A stretch of 64,000 nt of DNA, from the NCBI RefSeq assembly GCF_030408355.1, contig NZ_CP046606.1, positions 1 through 64,000 on the forward strand, given 5' to 3'. Made by a program: the position numbers and the translations under genes. A model generated the notes under the pieces. That model was not told where the DNA came from. It saw nothing but the letters and a program-made list of their open reading frames with translations, and did not search any database. Shown piece by piece: positions 17,975 to 27,900 of the stretch (position 1 is the stretch's first letter; each line of letters starts with the position of its first letter). The DNA is from Corynebacterium afermentans subsp. afermentans (GTDB lineage: Bacteria; Actinomycetota; Actinomycetes; Mycobacteriales; Mycobacteriaceae).

Positions 17975-18814
17975 GTGAACACCTTCCTCTCCCGCTTCGA
18001 CGCCATGGCGGACAAGGCGGCGGCGCAGGTGATTGCGCAGTATTCCACCAGTTTTTCCCTGGCCGTGCGCACGCTGCCGAACCCGGAGCGCACCCACATT
18101 CGGAACCTCTACGCGGTGGTGCGCATCGCGGACGAGATCGTGGACGGCACCACAACGCAGGCCAACGAGTGCCCGGAAACCGCCCTCGACCTGTATGAGG
18201 AGCAGGTGCTGCACGCCCCGGCCCACCGCTTCCACACGGATCCGGTGCTGCACGCGTGGGCGCGCACCTACCGCGAGTGCCACCTGAATCCCGAGCATAT
18301 GCAGGCATTTTTCGCCTCCATGCGCGCGGATCTGACGCAGACGGAATTCACGCCGCAACAGCTGGATACCTATATATATGGCTCGGCTGAGGTGATCGGC
18401 CTGATGTGCCTGGATATTTTCCTGTGCGGCCGCGACACCCCGCACCGCCGCGAGCTGGAGGAGGGCGCCCGTGCGCTCGGCAGTGCGTTCCAGAAGGTCA
18501 ACTTCCTGCGCGACCTCGGGGAGGACAGCCGCGCGCTCGGTCGAGCGTACTTCGGCGCCCCGCTTGACGACGCCCTAAAGTCCTTCCTCACCAGCCAAAT
18601 CGCCGACGAGCTCGACCGCGCCCACACGGCCATCCCGCTGCTGCCGCCGGCAGCCCGCGGGGGAGTGGCGGCTGCCGAGGCGCTGTTCCGTGAGCTCAAC
18701 GCCCGCATCGCGGCGACCCCGGCAACCGAGCTGCAGACCACCCGCGTCCGCGTGCCCAACCACCTCAAAGTAGCGCTCACAGCGAAAGCGCTCGCGAACT
18801 CGAGGAAGCCATGA
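17975..18814 (+). CDS. crtB: Phytoene synthase
   Basis: Condenses two geranylgeranyl diphosphates into phytoene, the first dedicated carotenoid step. The 279-residue product has both Mg-binding motifs: DEIVD (D53, D57) in VVRIADEIVDG and RDLGED (D180, D184) in FQKVNFLRDLGED. The start is a GTG at 17975. The stop overlaps the start of crtI by 4 bp (ATGA), so the two are translationally coupled. No geranylgeranyl diphosphate synthase or cyclase gene is nearby. Confidence 0.93.
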   Translation: MNTFLSRFDAMADKAAAQVIAQYSTSFSLAVRTLPNPERTHIRNLYAVVRIADEIVDGTTTQANECPETALDLYEEQVLHAPAHRFHTDPVLHAWARTYRECHLNPEHMQAFFASMRADLTQTEFTPQQLDTYIYGSAEVIGLMCLDIFLCGRDTPHRRELEEGARALGSAFQKVNFLRDLGEDSRALGRAYFGAPLDDALKSFLTSQIADELDRAHTAIPLLPPAARGGVAAAEALFRELNARIAATPATELQTTRVRVPNHLKVALTAKALANSRKP

Positions 18815-20340
18815 ACAAACAACCGAAGTCAGCCATCGTGATCGGCGCCGGCGTGGCCGGCATGGCCTCTGCAGCGCTGCTCGCCCGGGAGGGCATCGAC
18901 ACCACCGTGGTGGAGAAGCTGCCCACCCACGGCGGCCGCGCCGGCAACGAGACCATCGACGGCTTCCGTTTCGACACCGGCCCGAGCTGGTACCTCATGC
19001 CGGACGCGTTCGACCACTTCTTCGGGCTTTTCGGCGAACGCACCGAGGACCTTCTCAACCTGAAGCCCCTCGCCCCTGCGTACCGCCTCTTCCCGGAGAC
19101 CGGCGAGCCCATCGACGTCCACTCCGGCCGCGACAACGCCGCCAAGCTCTTCGAGCAGCTCGAACCCGGCGCCGGCGCGAAGCTGATGGAGTACCTGGAC
19201 AGCGCCGAAGAAACCTACGACCTGGCTATCCAAAACTTCCTGTACACCAACTTCCGCTCGCTTGAGCCCCTGAAGCGCATCCGCGGCCGGTACACCCGCC
19301 TCGCGCGCTACCTCACGGAGCCGATCGACAGGTTCGTGGCCAAGCGTTTCACGGACACGCGCCTGCGCCAGATGCTCACGTACCCGTCCGTGTTTCTCTC
19401 CTCGCACCCCAGCCGCACGCCGAGCATGTATCACCTGCTCAGCCACACCGACCTGACCCAGGGCGTGCTGTATCCGCAGGGCGGTTTCGCGGCGGTGATG
19501 GACGCGCTGTTCAACCTCGCCGTCGACCAGGGTGCGCGGTTCCGCTTCAACTCCGAGGTCGCCGCTATCGAGGATAAGGGCGTCTTGCTTATCGACGGCC
19601 AAAGGCTCCCCGCCGACCTCACCATCTCCGCCGCGGACCTCCACCACACCGAAACCCGCCTGCTGCCGAAGAACAAGCGCACCTACGACGAGTCTTGGTT
19701 CGCCCCGCGCGACCCTGGCCTGGGCACGGTGCTGGTCATGCTCGGTGTTGAAGGCGAAATCCCGGAGCTAGCCCACCACAACTTCCTGTTCAGTGACGAC
19801 TGGTCGGACGACTTTGATGCTGTATTTAATGGCCCCGTTGCCAGCCGGCCGCAGGCGGCGTCGCAGTCCATCTACGTCTCTAAACCTTCCGCCACTGATC
19901 CTTCTGTTGCGCCCGCGGGCCACGAGAACCTGTTCGTGCTGGTGCCGGTGCCCGCGGACCCGTCGGTGGGCCACGGCGACATGTACCGGGGTGAAGCCTC
20001 CGAGCAGGTGCAGCGCATCGCCGACGCGGCTATTGAGCAGATTGCGGCGAGGTGTGGGGTTGCGGGGTTGGGCCGGAGGATCGTCGTAAAGCAAACGCTT
20101 GGTCCCGCAGACTTTGCTGAGCGCTACAACGCCTGGTCCGGCGGATCGATCGGGCCCGCGCACACGCTGCGGCAGTCCGCGTTTCTGCGAGGCACCAATA
20201 AGAGCAGGAAATTGGACTCGCTGATGTACGCTGGAGCGACCACGACGCCTGGGGTGGGCGTGCCCATGTGCTTGATATCCGCTGAGAATGTGCTCAAACG
20301 GGTCCGTGGCGACAGATCTTCGGGTCCGTTGGACCACTGA
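18811..20340 (+). CDS. crtI: Phytoene desaturase
   Basis: FAD-dependent desaturase that converts phytoene towards lycopene. The N-terminal dinucleotide fold is VIGAGVAGMASAALLAREG (GxGxxG at 12-17), followed by the GGRAGNETIDGFRFDTGPSW region. The C-terminal family signature is GGSIGPAHTLRQSAF followed by YAGATTTPGVGVPMCL. At 509 residues it is the usual length. It forms an operon with crtB. Only these two steps are encoded here, so the end product depends on genes elsewhere. Confidence 0.94.
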   Translation: MNKQPKSAIVIGAGVAGMASAALLAREGIDTTVVEKLPTHGGRAGNETIDGFRFDTGPSWYLMPDAFDHFFGLFGERTEDLLNLKPLAPAYRLFPETGEPIDVHSGRDNAAKLFEQLEPGAGAKLMEYLDSAEETYDLAIQNFLYTNFRSLEPLKRIRGRYTRLARYLTEPIDRFVAKRFTDTRLRQMLTYPSVFLSSHPSRTPSMYHLLSHTDLTQGVLYPQGGFAAVMDALFNLAVDQGARFRFNSEVAAIEDKGVLLIDGQRLPADLTISAADLHHTETRLLPKNKRTYDESWFAPRDPGLGTVLVMLGVEGEIPELAHHNFLFSDDWSDDFDAVFNGPVASRPQAASQSIYVSKPSATDPSVAPAGHENLFVLVPVPADPSVGHGDMYRGEASEQVQRIADAAIEQIAARCGVAGLGRRIVVKQTLGPADFAERYNAWSGGSIGPAHTLRQSAFLRGTNKSRKLDSLMYAGATTTPGVGVPMCLISAENVLKRVRGDRSSGPLDH

Positions 20341-20364
20341 CCGCTGGTTTGTGGAGGAACCGGC

Positions 20365-20638
20365 GTTTTTGTGGTGAAGATCACTCGACTTATTTGTGTT
20401 TAAAAGTTGGACAAAGGTCGAGGTCAGCGGGGTGGGGTTATGAGTTTTGTCTTAATATCTGGACTTTTATGGCTTTCAGGGTGGGTTGGGACTTCTTTTC
20501 GCCGGTTCATTGCGATTGAATAGGGGTCTGTCAGTTTTGGGGTCCGTGTTCAGGAACTCTCCAGGCTGCTTCGAATATCTCCCTAGACGTTGAAGGACTA
20601 TGACGTTGCATAACGCAAACCTGAAAAAGCGAATCATG
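20365..20638 (+). repeat. 274-bp leader repeat, copy 1
   Basis: Identical to 24702-24975 except for two substitutions that I can see (near 20450 and at 20632). It covers 235 bp of untranslated leader plus the first 13 codons of the surface-protein gene. The spacer from crtI to the gene (20341-20599) holds little else. The repeat is likely to carry the promoter. Confidence 0.9.
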
Positions 20639-23600
20639 GCAACGATGGTTGCCGGTGCAGTCGCATTCGGTGGCGCAGCCGCTGTTGCTCCCGCCGCAGA
20701 CGCAGACGTGCGTATTACTAGCCAGTACTCCACCCTCGACTCCGCTGTGGAGCAGGTCGCTGTCGACTACAACCTGAAGCAGGAGTGGAACCGGGACTCG
20801 GGCCAGTACCAGACCCCGTTCGGCCCGGGTTGGTGCATCGACCGCCACCTCGATGTCCCGCGCACCAACACTGCATATGAGGTGCGCAAGCTCGACGGCA
20901 CCTCCGGCTTCTACGGCTTTAACGGCGACATGGGCGGCAACCTCAAGATCGACGAGGATATTGAGCGCGCCGCTATTAACCTGACCAAGCTCATGCTTAC
21001 GGACGTGAAGCAGGGCAAGAACGCCGACGCGAAGGCCAAGAACGTGGCACTGCAGGCGCTGCTGTCCAACAACAAGGAGACCCTGAACCTCCTGCGCGGC
21101 TGGGTTGCTGGCTCCCGCAACGTTCACGTGCCGGGCGTGAAGCCGGTTACCCCGCAGCAGTTCCTGCAGTGGACCGGCTTCGAGGTGCGTAAGAGCTACT
21201 TCGAGCAGAGCGGCCAGGCCAACTACTACCTGGCTAAGAACGACGCCGCTTCTTCCCGCCTGAACGTGAAGGATGGCGAGTACGTCACCATCCTGCTGCC
21301 GCGTTCCTACAATGTGTACGAGGACCTGTCCAAGGAGCCGACCAACCAGCGCATCGTCACCATTGCGCAGCCGGGCCTCGAGGGCTTCGAGCCGGACGTG
21401 AAGGAAGAGCCGAAGCCGTCGACCTCCACCACGACCACCGTGGCTCCGGGGCCGACTGTGACCGCCACCGCCACCGCCACCGCTGCGCCGGAGACCAAGG
21501 TTGAGTCCACCACCGTCACCAGCACCCAGCGCGAGGAGAAGACCACCACCAAGGTGGTCGAGCGCTACTTCCGCCACTTCTCCTACGCCTTCGACTTCCG
21601 CTTCAGCGAGAAGTCCGAGGAGATCGAGGTCAAGGATCTGGGCTCCTGGGAGATCGACTTCGTCGACGACTCCAACGGCCTGGTCGACGTGACCAAGGAG
21701 GTTCGCGAAGACGGCACCGCCATCCTCAAGATCACCCCGAAGAAGGAAGGCCGCGGCAAGGTCCGCATCGTTGTCGTGGACAACGAGGGCAACCGTCACG
21801 AGTACGTCATCGACGTGGTCAACGACTCCACCACTGTGGAGACCACCGGCGAGGTCACCGTGAACAACCACTACTTCAACGTGGGCGTTGCCGGCGTGAA
21901 CCAGAACATCGACATCCCGGCAGGCTGGGACTACGAGATCGTCGAGGGCAAGGGCCTGGTCACCACCGAGGAGAAGGACGGCAAGCTCAACGTCAAGATC
22001 AACGACGGCGTGCTCAAGGGCAACGTCAAGATCGAGGTGTTCGAGAAGGACGACAAGGACGAGAAGACGGGCAACAAGAACGTCTACGAGTTCAACATCG
22101 ACGCCACTTCCGACAAGTACACGCAGACCCGCGTGATCGGTAACGCCAACTCCTACAAGCTGGACATCGAGGCGGACATCCCGAACAAGCCGGAGATCGT
22201 CTCCGGCGAGGACCTCATCGAGTCCATTGAGAAGCGCGACGGCTCCTGGATCATCACCCCGAAGCCGAACGCCGAGGGCAAGGTTGTGCTCAAGGCTGTG
22301 GACGCCGACGGCAACACCTACACCTACACCCTGGACATCAAGCCGGGCGCTAACGTCCTGGTCGACGTTGAGACCTACCTCATCGAAGAGGGCACGACTG
22401 TCGACGTCAAGGCCGGCGGCGAGGGCTGGAAGCTGGAGCAGACCGGCGGCAACGAAGACCAATGGAAGATCGAGGAGACCGACGGCGGCTTCAAGATCCA
22501 CAACGAGGATAACGGCACCGGCATCTTCAACCTGTACGCTCCGGACGAGAACGCCAAGGACGGCCGCGTCCTGGTCGGTGTCTACACCATCTCGGCGAAG
22601 CCGAAGGAAGAGGTTGAGTACGAGGTTCCGAAGTTCACCCAGGACCTCGTGGACCGCAACACCGCCGAGTTCAAGCCGGGCAACGAGGGCAACACCTTCG
22701 AGATCGTCGAGGGCAAGGACAACGCCACCCTGGTCAAGACTGAGGACGGTAAGTTCCGCGTGCTGCCGAACCCGGGCTTCGTAGGCGAGATCGTCGTGGC
22801 TGAGAAGTCCCCGAACGACAAGACCGTCGCCGAGTGGACCCTCAACGTCACCAAGGGTGGCATCGATGAGTTCGAAATTAAGGACGCTGAATCGAAGGAT
22901 CCCCTTCAGATCTCTGTAAAGAACCAGCGCATCGTCAAGGGCGAGCACCTCATCGACCGCATCGAGGACGGCAAGCTCTACTTCAAGGAGGGCGCTGAAG
23001 GCCAGGTCATTATCGAGAACCTGAACTCCCGCGACCTGCCGTTCCAGCGCTGGACCATCAAGGTCACCCCGTCCACCCCGCGCGAGGAGAACATCAAGCT
23101 CGAAGGGTCTTCGAAGCTGACGCTCACCATCCCGGAGGGCTCCGACTACGAGGTCACCGACGATTCTCTCGTTGAGGTGACCAAGGACGGCAACACCATC
23201 GTCGTCACCCCGAAGGACGGCGCTGAGGGCACGACCCAGGTCAAGGTCAAGAACGACCGTGGCGTCTACGTCATCTACAACATCGACGTTGTCCCGGGTG
23301 CAAACGGCAATGGTGGCAGCTCCGAGTCCCGCGAGCAGAACTTCAAGCTCACCGAGGACGGCAGCTTCACCATCACCCGCATCAACAAGAACGAGATTCG
23401 CGTTGAGGACGGTGAGGAGCACGTCAACGTCGAGCTCGACGAGAAGACCGGCAAGTGGGTCCTGACCCCGAACGGCAAGGACTCCGTTGGCAAGACCGTC
23501 ACCGTCGTTGAAGTAGACAAGAACGACAAGGTGGTCAAGCGTCACACGATCGAGATCGTTGAGCAGCCGACCCCGCTGAAGTTCGTTGAGGAGCGCGTTG

Positions 23601-24619
23601 TTTACGAGCGCGACATCAACGACAAGATTGTTCCGGGTAAGAACAACACCCTGCACGTCGTCCGCGGCAAGGACCTGATCACCAACGCGGTGCCGGACTC
23701 CAAGGGCCAGCTGTTCATCCAGCCGACCGAGGACAAGCACGGCACCATCCTGGTCGAGGAGCGCGATTCCGAGGGCAACCCGGTCCGCCTGGTTGAGATG
23801 GAGATCCCGCGCACCTCTGAGGGCCTGACCCCGCCGCAGCTTGATTGGAAGGGCACCCCCGACAAGGGATACGACATCAAGGTCGAGGGCGGCGAGAACT
23901 CCGTTGAGGTCTACGTCTGCTACAACGACGACTGCACCAAGAAGAAGCGCCTGGAGCCGGGCAAGGAGATCGAGGTCTCTGAGGACGGCAAGCTGCGCGT
24001 TCTGCCGGGTGCGCACCTCAACGGCGGCAAGAAGCTGATGGTTGTTCCGGTTGAGAACGGCAAGGTCCTCGACAAGGACAAGATGATTATCAACATCACC
24101 CAGCAGGACACGACGGTCCAGGAGCAGGGATCCTCCAGCGAGCTGGACGGCAAGTGCATTGCTTCGCTGGTTGGCCTGTCTGCACCGTTGCTGCTGGCCA
24201 TCCCGGTGGGCATCCTCTCCCAGGTCCAGATCCCGGGCCTGGAGGGCGTGTCCGCACAGATCAACAACGCCATGCGTGAGGCCAACGACCGCATCCAGCG
24301 CGGTCTGGGCATCTACAACGAGGATCGTGCGCAGCGCGCAGCTGGTTTCCAGAACGCGTTCCAGGGCATCAACACCGAGCAGCTCGGCATGGCTGCCGGC
24401 GCCCTTGGCGCGATCACCGTTGGCCTGCTGATTGTTGACCAGGTCATGCGTGCCTGCGGCCAGGAGGAGTCCACCTCCTCCTACCAGCTGGGTAAGGCAA
24501 CTGACAGCGACTTCTTGATGTACGGCTCCTCCGGCAAGCCGTCCAAGACTGAGGCTGACAACAGCGAGGGTGAGAAGGCTTCCTCGTCTTCCTCCGATGA
24601 GCAGGATTCTGCCAAGTAA
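20600..24619 (+). CDS. Giant repetitive surface protein, paralogue 1
   Basis: 1339 residues. A signal peptide (to about residue 35, APAADAD) is followed by an N-terminal domain with GWCID and YEVRKLDG, then a Thr/Pro linker (about 268-318). A long series of ~80-residue beta-rich modules follows, with the pattern VEGKxLV, then GKLxVxP, then GxVxIxVxDxxGNxxxYxIxV. The last ~160 residues contain two hydrophobic segments (about 1184-1206 and 1263-1283), each next to a Cys (GKC and RACG), and a Ser/Asp-rich tail. No LPxTG motif is present, so anchoring is probably by the membrane segments. It is probably an adhesin or envelope stalk; that role is inferred. It is paralogous to 24937-29262. Confidence 0.8.
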   Translation: MTLHNANLKKRIMATMVAGAVAFGGAAAVAPAADADVRITSQYSTLDSAVEQVAVDYNLKQEWNRDSGQYQTPFGPGWCIDRHLDVPRTNTAYEVRKLDGTSGFYGFNGDMGGNLKIDEDIERAAINLTKLMLTDVKQGKNADAKAKNVALQALLSNNKETLNLLRGWVAGSRNVHVPGVKPVTPQQFLQWTGFEVRKSYFEQSGQANYYLAKNDAASSRLNVKDGEYVTILLPRSYNVYEDLSKEPTNQRIVTIAQPGLEGFEPDVKEEPKPSTSTTTTVAPGPTVTATATATAAPETKVESTTVTSTQREEKTTTKVVERYFRHFSYAFDFRFSEKSEEIEVKDLGSWEIDFVDDSNGLVDVTKEVREDGTAILKITPKKEGRGKVRIVVVDNEGNRHEYVIDVVNDSTTVETTGEVTVNNHYFNVGVAGVNQNIDIPAGWDYEIVEGKGLVTTEEKDGKLNVKINDGVLKGNVKIEVFEKDDKDEKTGNKNVYEFNIDATSDKYTQTRVIGNANSYKLDIEADIPNKPEIVSGEDLIESIEKRDGSWIITPKPNAEGKVVLKAVDADGNTYTYTLDIKPGANVLVDVETYLIEEGTTVDVKAGGEGWKLEQTGGNEDQWKIEETDGGFKIHNEDNGTGIFNLYAPDENAKDGRVLVGVYTISAKPKEEVEYEVPKFTQDLVDRNTAEFKPGNEGNTFEIVEGKDNATLVKTEDGKFRVLPNPGFVGEIVVAEKSPNDKTVAEWTLNVTKGGIDEFEIKDAESKDPLQISVKNQRIVKGEHLIDRIEDGKLYFKEGAEGQVIIENLNSRDLPFQRWTIKVTPSTPREENIKLEGSSKLTLTIPEGSDYEVTDDSLVEVTKDGNTIVVTPKDGAEGTTQVKVKNDRGVYVIYNIDVVPGANGNGGSSESREQNFKLTEDGSFTITRINKNEIRVEDGEEHVNVELDEKTGKWVLTPNGKDSVGKTVTVVEVDKNDKVVKRHTIEIVEQPTPLKFVEERVVYERDINDKIVPGKNNTLHVVRGKDLITNAVPDSKGQLFIQPTEDKHGTILVEERDSEGNPVRLVEMEIPRTSEGLTPPQLDWKGTPDKGYDIKVEGGENSVEVYVCYNDDCTKKKRLEPGKEIEVSEDGKLRVLPGAHLNGGKKLMVVPVENGKVLDKDKMIINITQQDTTVQEQGSSSELDGKCIASLVGLSAPLLLAIPVGILSQVQIPGLEGVSAQINNAMREANDRIQRGLGIYNEDRAQRAAGFQNAFQGINTEQLGMAAGALGAITVGLLIVDQVMRACGQEESTSSYQLGKATDSDFLMYGSSGKPSKTEADNSEGEKASSSSSDEQDSAK

Positions 24620-24637
24620 GACCTGCCTTTAAGCTGT

Positions 24638-24667
24638 AAACCCGGTGCCAATTCGGCACCGGGTTTT
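24638..24667 (+). terminator. Terminator after surface paralogue 1
   Basis: AACCCGGTGCC and GGCACCGGGTT form a stem with a short AATTC-type loop, followed by TTTT. It lies 19 bp after the stop. Confidence 0.9.
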
Positions 24668-24701
24668 CGGCATTTCAGCACCACATTTTAGGAGAAGCGT
24701 T

Positions 24702-24975
24702 GTTTTTGTGGTGAAGATCACTCGACTTATTTGTGTTTAAAAGTTGGACAAAGGTCGAGGTCAGCGGGGTGGGGATATGAGTTTTGTCTTAATATCTGGA
24801 CTTTTATGGCTTTCAGGGTGGGTTGGGACTTCTTTTCGCCGGTTCATTGCGATTGAATAGGGGTCTGTCAGTTTTGGGGTCCGTGTTCAGGAACTCTCCA
24901 GGCTGCTTCGAATATCTCCCTAGACGTTGAAGGACTATGACGTTGCATAACGCAAACCTGAAAAAGCGCATCATG
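24702..24975 (+). repeat. 274-bp leader repeat, copy 2
   Basis: Second copy of the leader and first 13 codons, 4337 bp downstream of copy 1 in the same orientation. It occupies most of the 317-bp gap between the two surface genes; the rest is the terminator of the first gene. Confidence 0.9.
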
Positions 24976-27900
24976 ACCGCAATGGTCACTGGTGTTATGG
25001 CTACGGGCGCGGTCGTATCCGCTCCGCTCGCAGAGGCCGCAAGCGAGAACACTTCCAGCCAGCAGATCGTCGGTGCCTACGAGAAGCTCTCCGGCGCAGA
25101 TCTGGCCCGCTACGACCAGATTCGTCAGCAGACCGTGAAGGAGGACCAGGCGATCGACCTGCTTCCGTCCAGTGTTGGCGCAGGCTGGTGCATCGACTGG
25201 GGTCTCGGTAACCCGTGGGATAGCGGTAACTACGAGGTACGCAAGCTCACTGGTGCGTCCGGTCGCGTCGGTAACGGTGACGCCATCAACGAAGACGTCC
25301 ACATCGCGGCCATCAATGTGGTGAAGGCACTGCAGAAGGACTACAAGGCCTACGCAGCGGGCGACTCCTCCAAGGCAAAAGCCATCAAGGATAAGAACGC
25401 GATTCTGCGCGCTCTGCTGTCCAACCAGCTGGGCTACCTGAATCAGGCTCGTGAAGAAGTTCTTAGGGACCACAACACACAGTTCGAAAACCTCACCGGT
25501 TTCCGCATCGATCGCCATGATGCGCCGAAGGGTGAGCCGAACTACTACCTGATCAAGCAGCCCAACCACGCTAAGATTGCGCAGACCGTCAAGCCGGGCG
25601 AGTACGTCACCGTGCTTGTGCCGCTGGAGTACGACTTCAACATCGTTCCGCGCAAGTCCTTCCAGCGTCTGATCCCGGTTCCGCAGCCGGGTCTGGATCC
25701 GGATCCGCAGCCGACGCCGGAGCCGAGCAAGGAGTCCACGCCGCCGTCGCCCACGAAGCCGATCGTAGAGACGGTCACCATCACCGAGTCCCCGGTCACC
25801 ACCATGGTTACCCGCCCACAAGAGGTCGTCACCACCGTGATGCAGCCGGGCACGACTGTCACCCAGCCGGGCACCACCGTGACCCAGCCGGGCACTACCG
25901 TCACCCAGCCGGGCACCACTGTCATCGAGCCGGGCACGACTGTCACCCAGCCGGGCACCACCGTCACCGAGCCGGGCACTACCGTGACCCAGCCGGCCAC
26001 CACCGCGACCCGTCCGGAGCAGGTCACCACGGTCACCTCCACCAACACTGCCGTGACCGAGACCGTCGCCACCACGATCACGCCGGAGCCGACGACCACG
26101 ACGACCACGGTCACCGACGTCGAGAAGTACTTCGTTGAGAAGTACTACGAACGCGTGAAGGAAGTTTCGGAGCACTACTACTTCGCAGGCTTCACCCGCG
26201 ACGAGAAGTCCAAGGTCATTGAGATGCCGGAGAAGATCGGCAACAAGTGGACCTTCGAGATCATCAAGGGCTCCGACATCGTCGTCGTCGAGCGCTCTGA
26301 GGACGGCAAGCTCGTCATCACCCCGCGCGAGGACTTCGAGGGCGAGGGCGAGGTTGAAATCCTCATCACCGATGACAAGGGCAACCAGCACATCTACCGC
26401 ATCAAGGTCACCGACACCGTTGCTGTGCAGGATTCCCTCAACGTCAAGGTGAACAACTTCTTCTACACCTTGAATGCTGGTAGCGAGGACCGCATCACCA
26501 CTATCCCGTGGAAGCCGGGCGAGGACATCGACTGGGGTCTGGGCTACGACAAGGACGGCAACCTCATCCAGCCGGAGCACGGCGAGGTTGAGATCCTCAA
26601 GGACGAGGAGAAGGGCACCGTCACCGTCAAGGCTGGCGAGGACTACACCGGTAACGTCATTGTCCGCATCACCGAGGACAGCGGTGAGGTTCGCGAGAAC
26701 ATCGTCACCGTGGAGAACAAGACCTCCAAGTTCGACGTCACCCGTGAGATCCTGAACACCTCCACCGCGAAGATTGAGAACCGCGGCGGCGACTACAAGA
26801 TCCTCGGCGACGGCGAGGACAAGGTCACTATCGAAGAGGACGGCGACGTCTGGGTTGTCACCCCGAAGGATGGCGCAACCGGCGACGTTGAGATTCTCTT
26901 CACCGACGAGAACGGCTTCGAGTACAAGTACACCCTCAAGCTTATTGAGGACAAGAACTCCGGCCCGACCGTCACCCAGCGCGACCTGGAGTACAAGTCC
27001 AAGAAGCCGGACACCCTCTTCATCGAGTACATCGAGAACCACACGGCTGAGATCGTCGCAGGCGACGACGTGGCGAAGATTGAGAAGAAGGGCGACAACT
27101 GGGTTGTCACCCCGACCAACCCGAAGGGTGGTCAGGCGACTGTCCACATCAAGGACGAGAACGGCCGTTTGGTGGCTGTCTGGATCGTCGACGTCGCGCC
27201 GCAGCCTGAGCAGGAGGTTGAGAACCAGGAGGTTAACCGCGACGTCAACGACCGCGCAACCGTTGAGATTTCCCGCGGCTCCATCGACTTCAACCGTCTC
27301 AAGGTCGTCGAGGGCGGCGAGTACCTCACCGAGGGCGCTGACGGCTCTGACTTCGGCGACAAGGACAACCTCAACCTGAAGTTCAAGCCGGTTCCGGAGG
27401 GCGAGACCCGCACTGTCAAGGTTGTGGAGTACGCCAAGACTGCCGACGGCGAGAAGCCGGTCAAGACCTACACCTACACGGTCGAGCCGTCCCCGGTCCG
27501 CGAGATGAACTACACCATCACCGCGGATAACGAGCTGAAGCTCTACGGCACCAAGTTCCGCGTTGCCAAGGGTGGCGACCTGCTGGCTGAGCAGCCGGAA
27601 AAGGATGCCTCCGAGATCAAGGTGACCCCGAAGCGCGACGCCAAGGGCACCCTGGTCATCGAGAACGTCTCCGACGACGGCTACGTCTTCGAGCGCTACA
27701 CCTTCGAGATCACCCCGGGCCGCAGCGCCGAGGTGACCCCGGAGAACACCACCATGGGCTGGAACCAGACCGCGACCATCGCGTCTGAGGACGGCGAGAA
27801 GGTCGAGGTTCTTGAGGGCGAGGATCTCGTGGACATCACCCGCGAGGGCGACAAACTCCTCGTCACCGGCGAGAACAAGAAGAAGACCGGCAAGGCGCTG

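Noticed and set aside
20600..25600. Thioester adhesin domain in the surface proteins (GWCID motif)
   Set aside because: The Cys motif fits, but the required Gln motif is not conserved: paralogue 1 has FLQWTGF and paralogue 2 has FENLTGF.
25843..26010. Tandem repeats as a CRISPR array
   Set aside because: The 21-bp units are contiguous, in frame and have no spacers.
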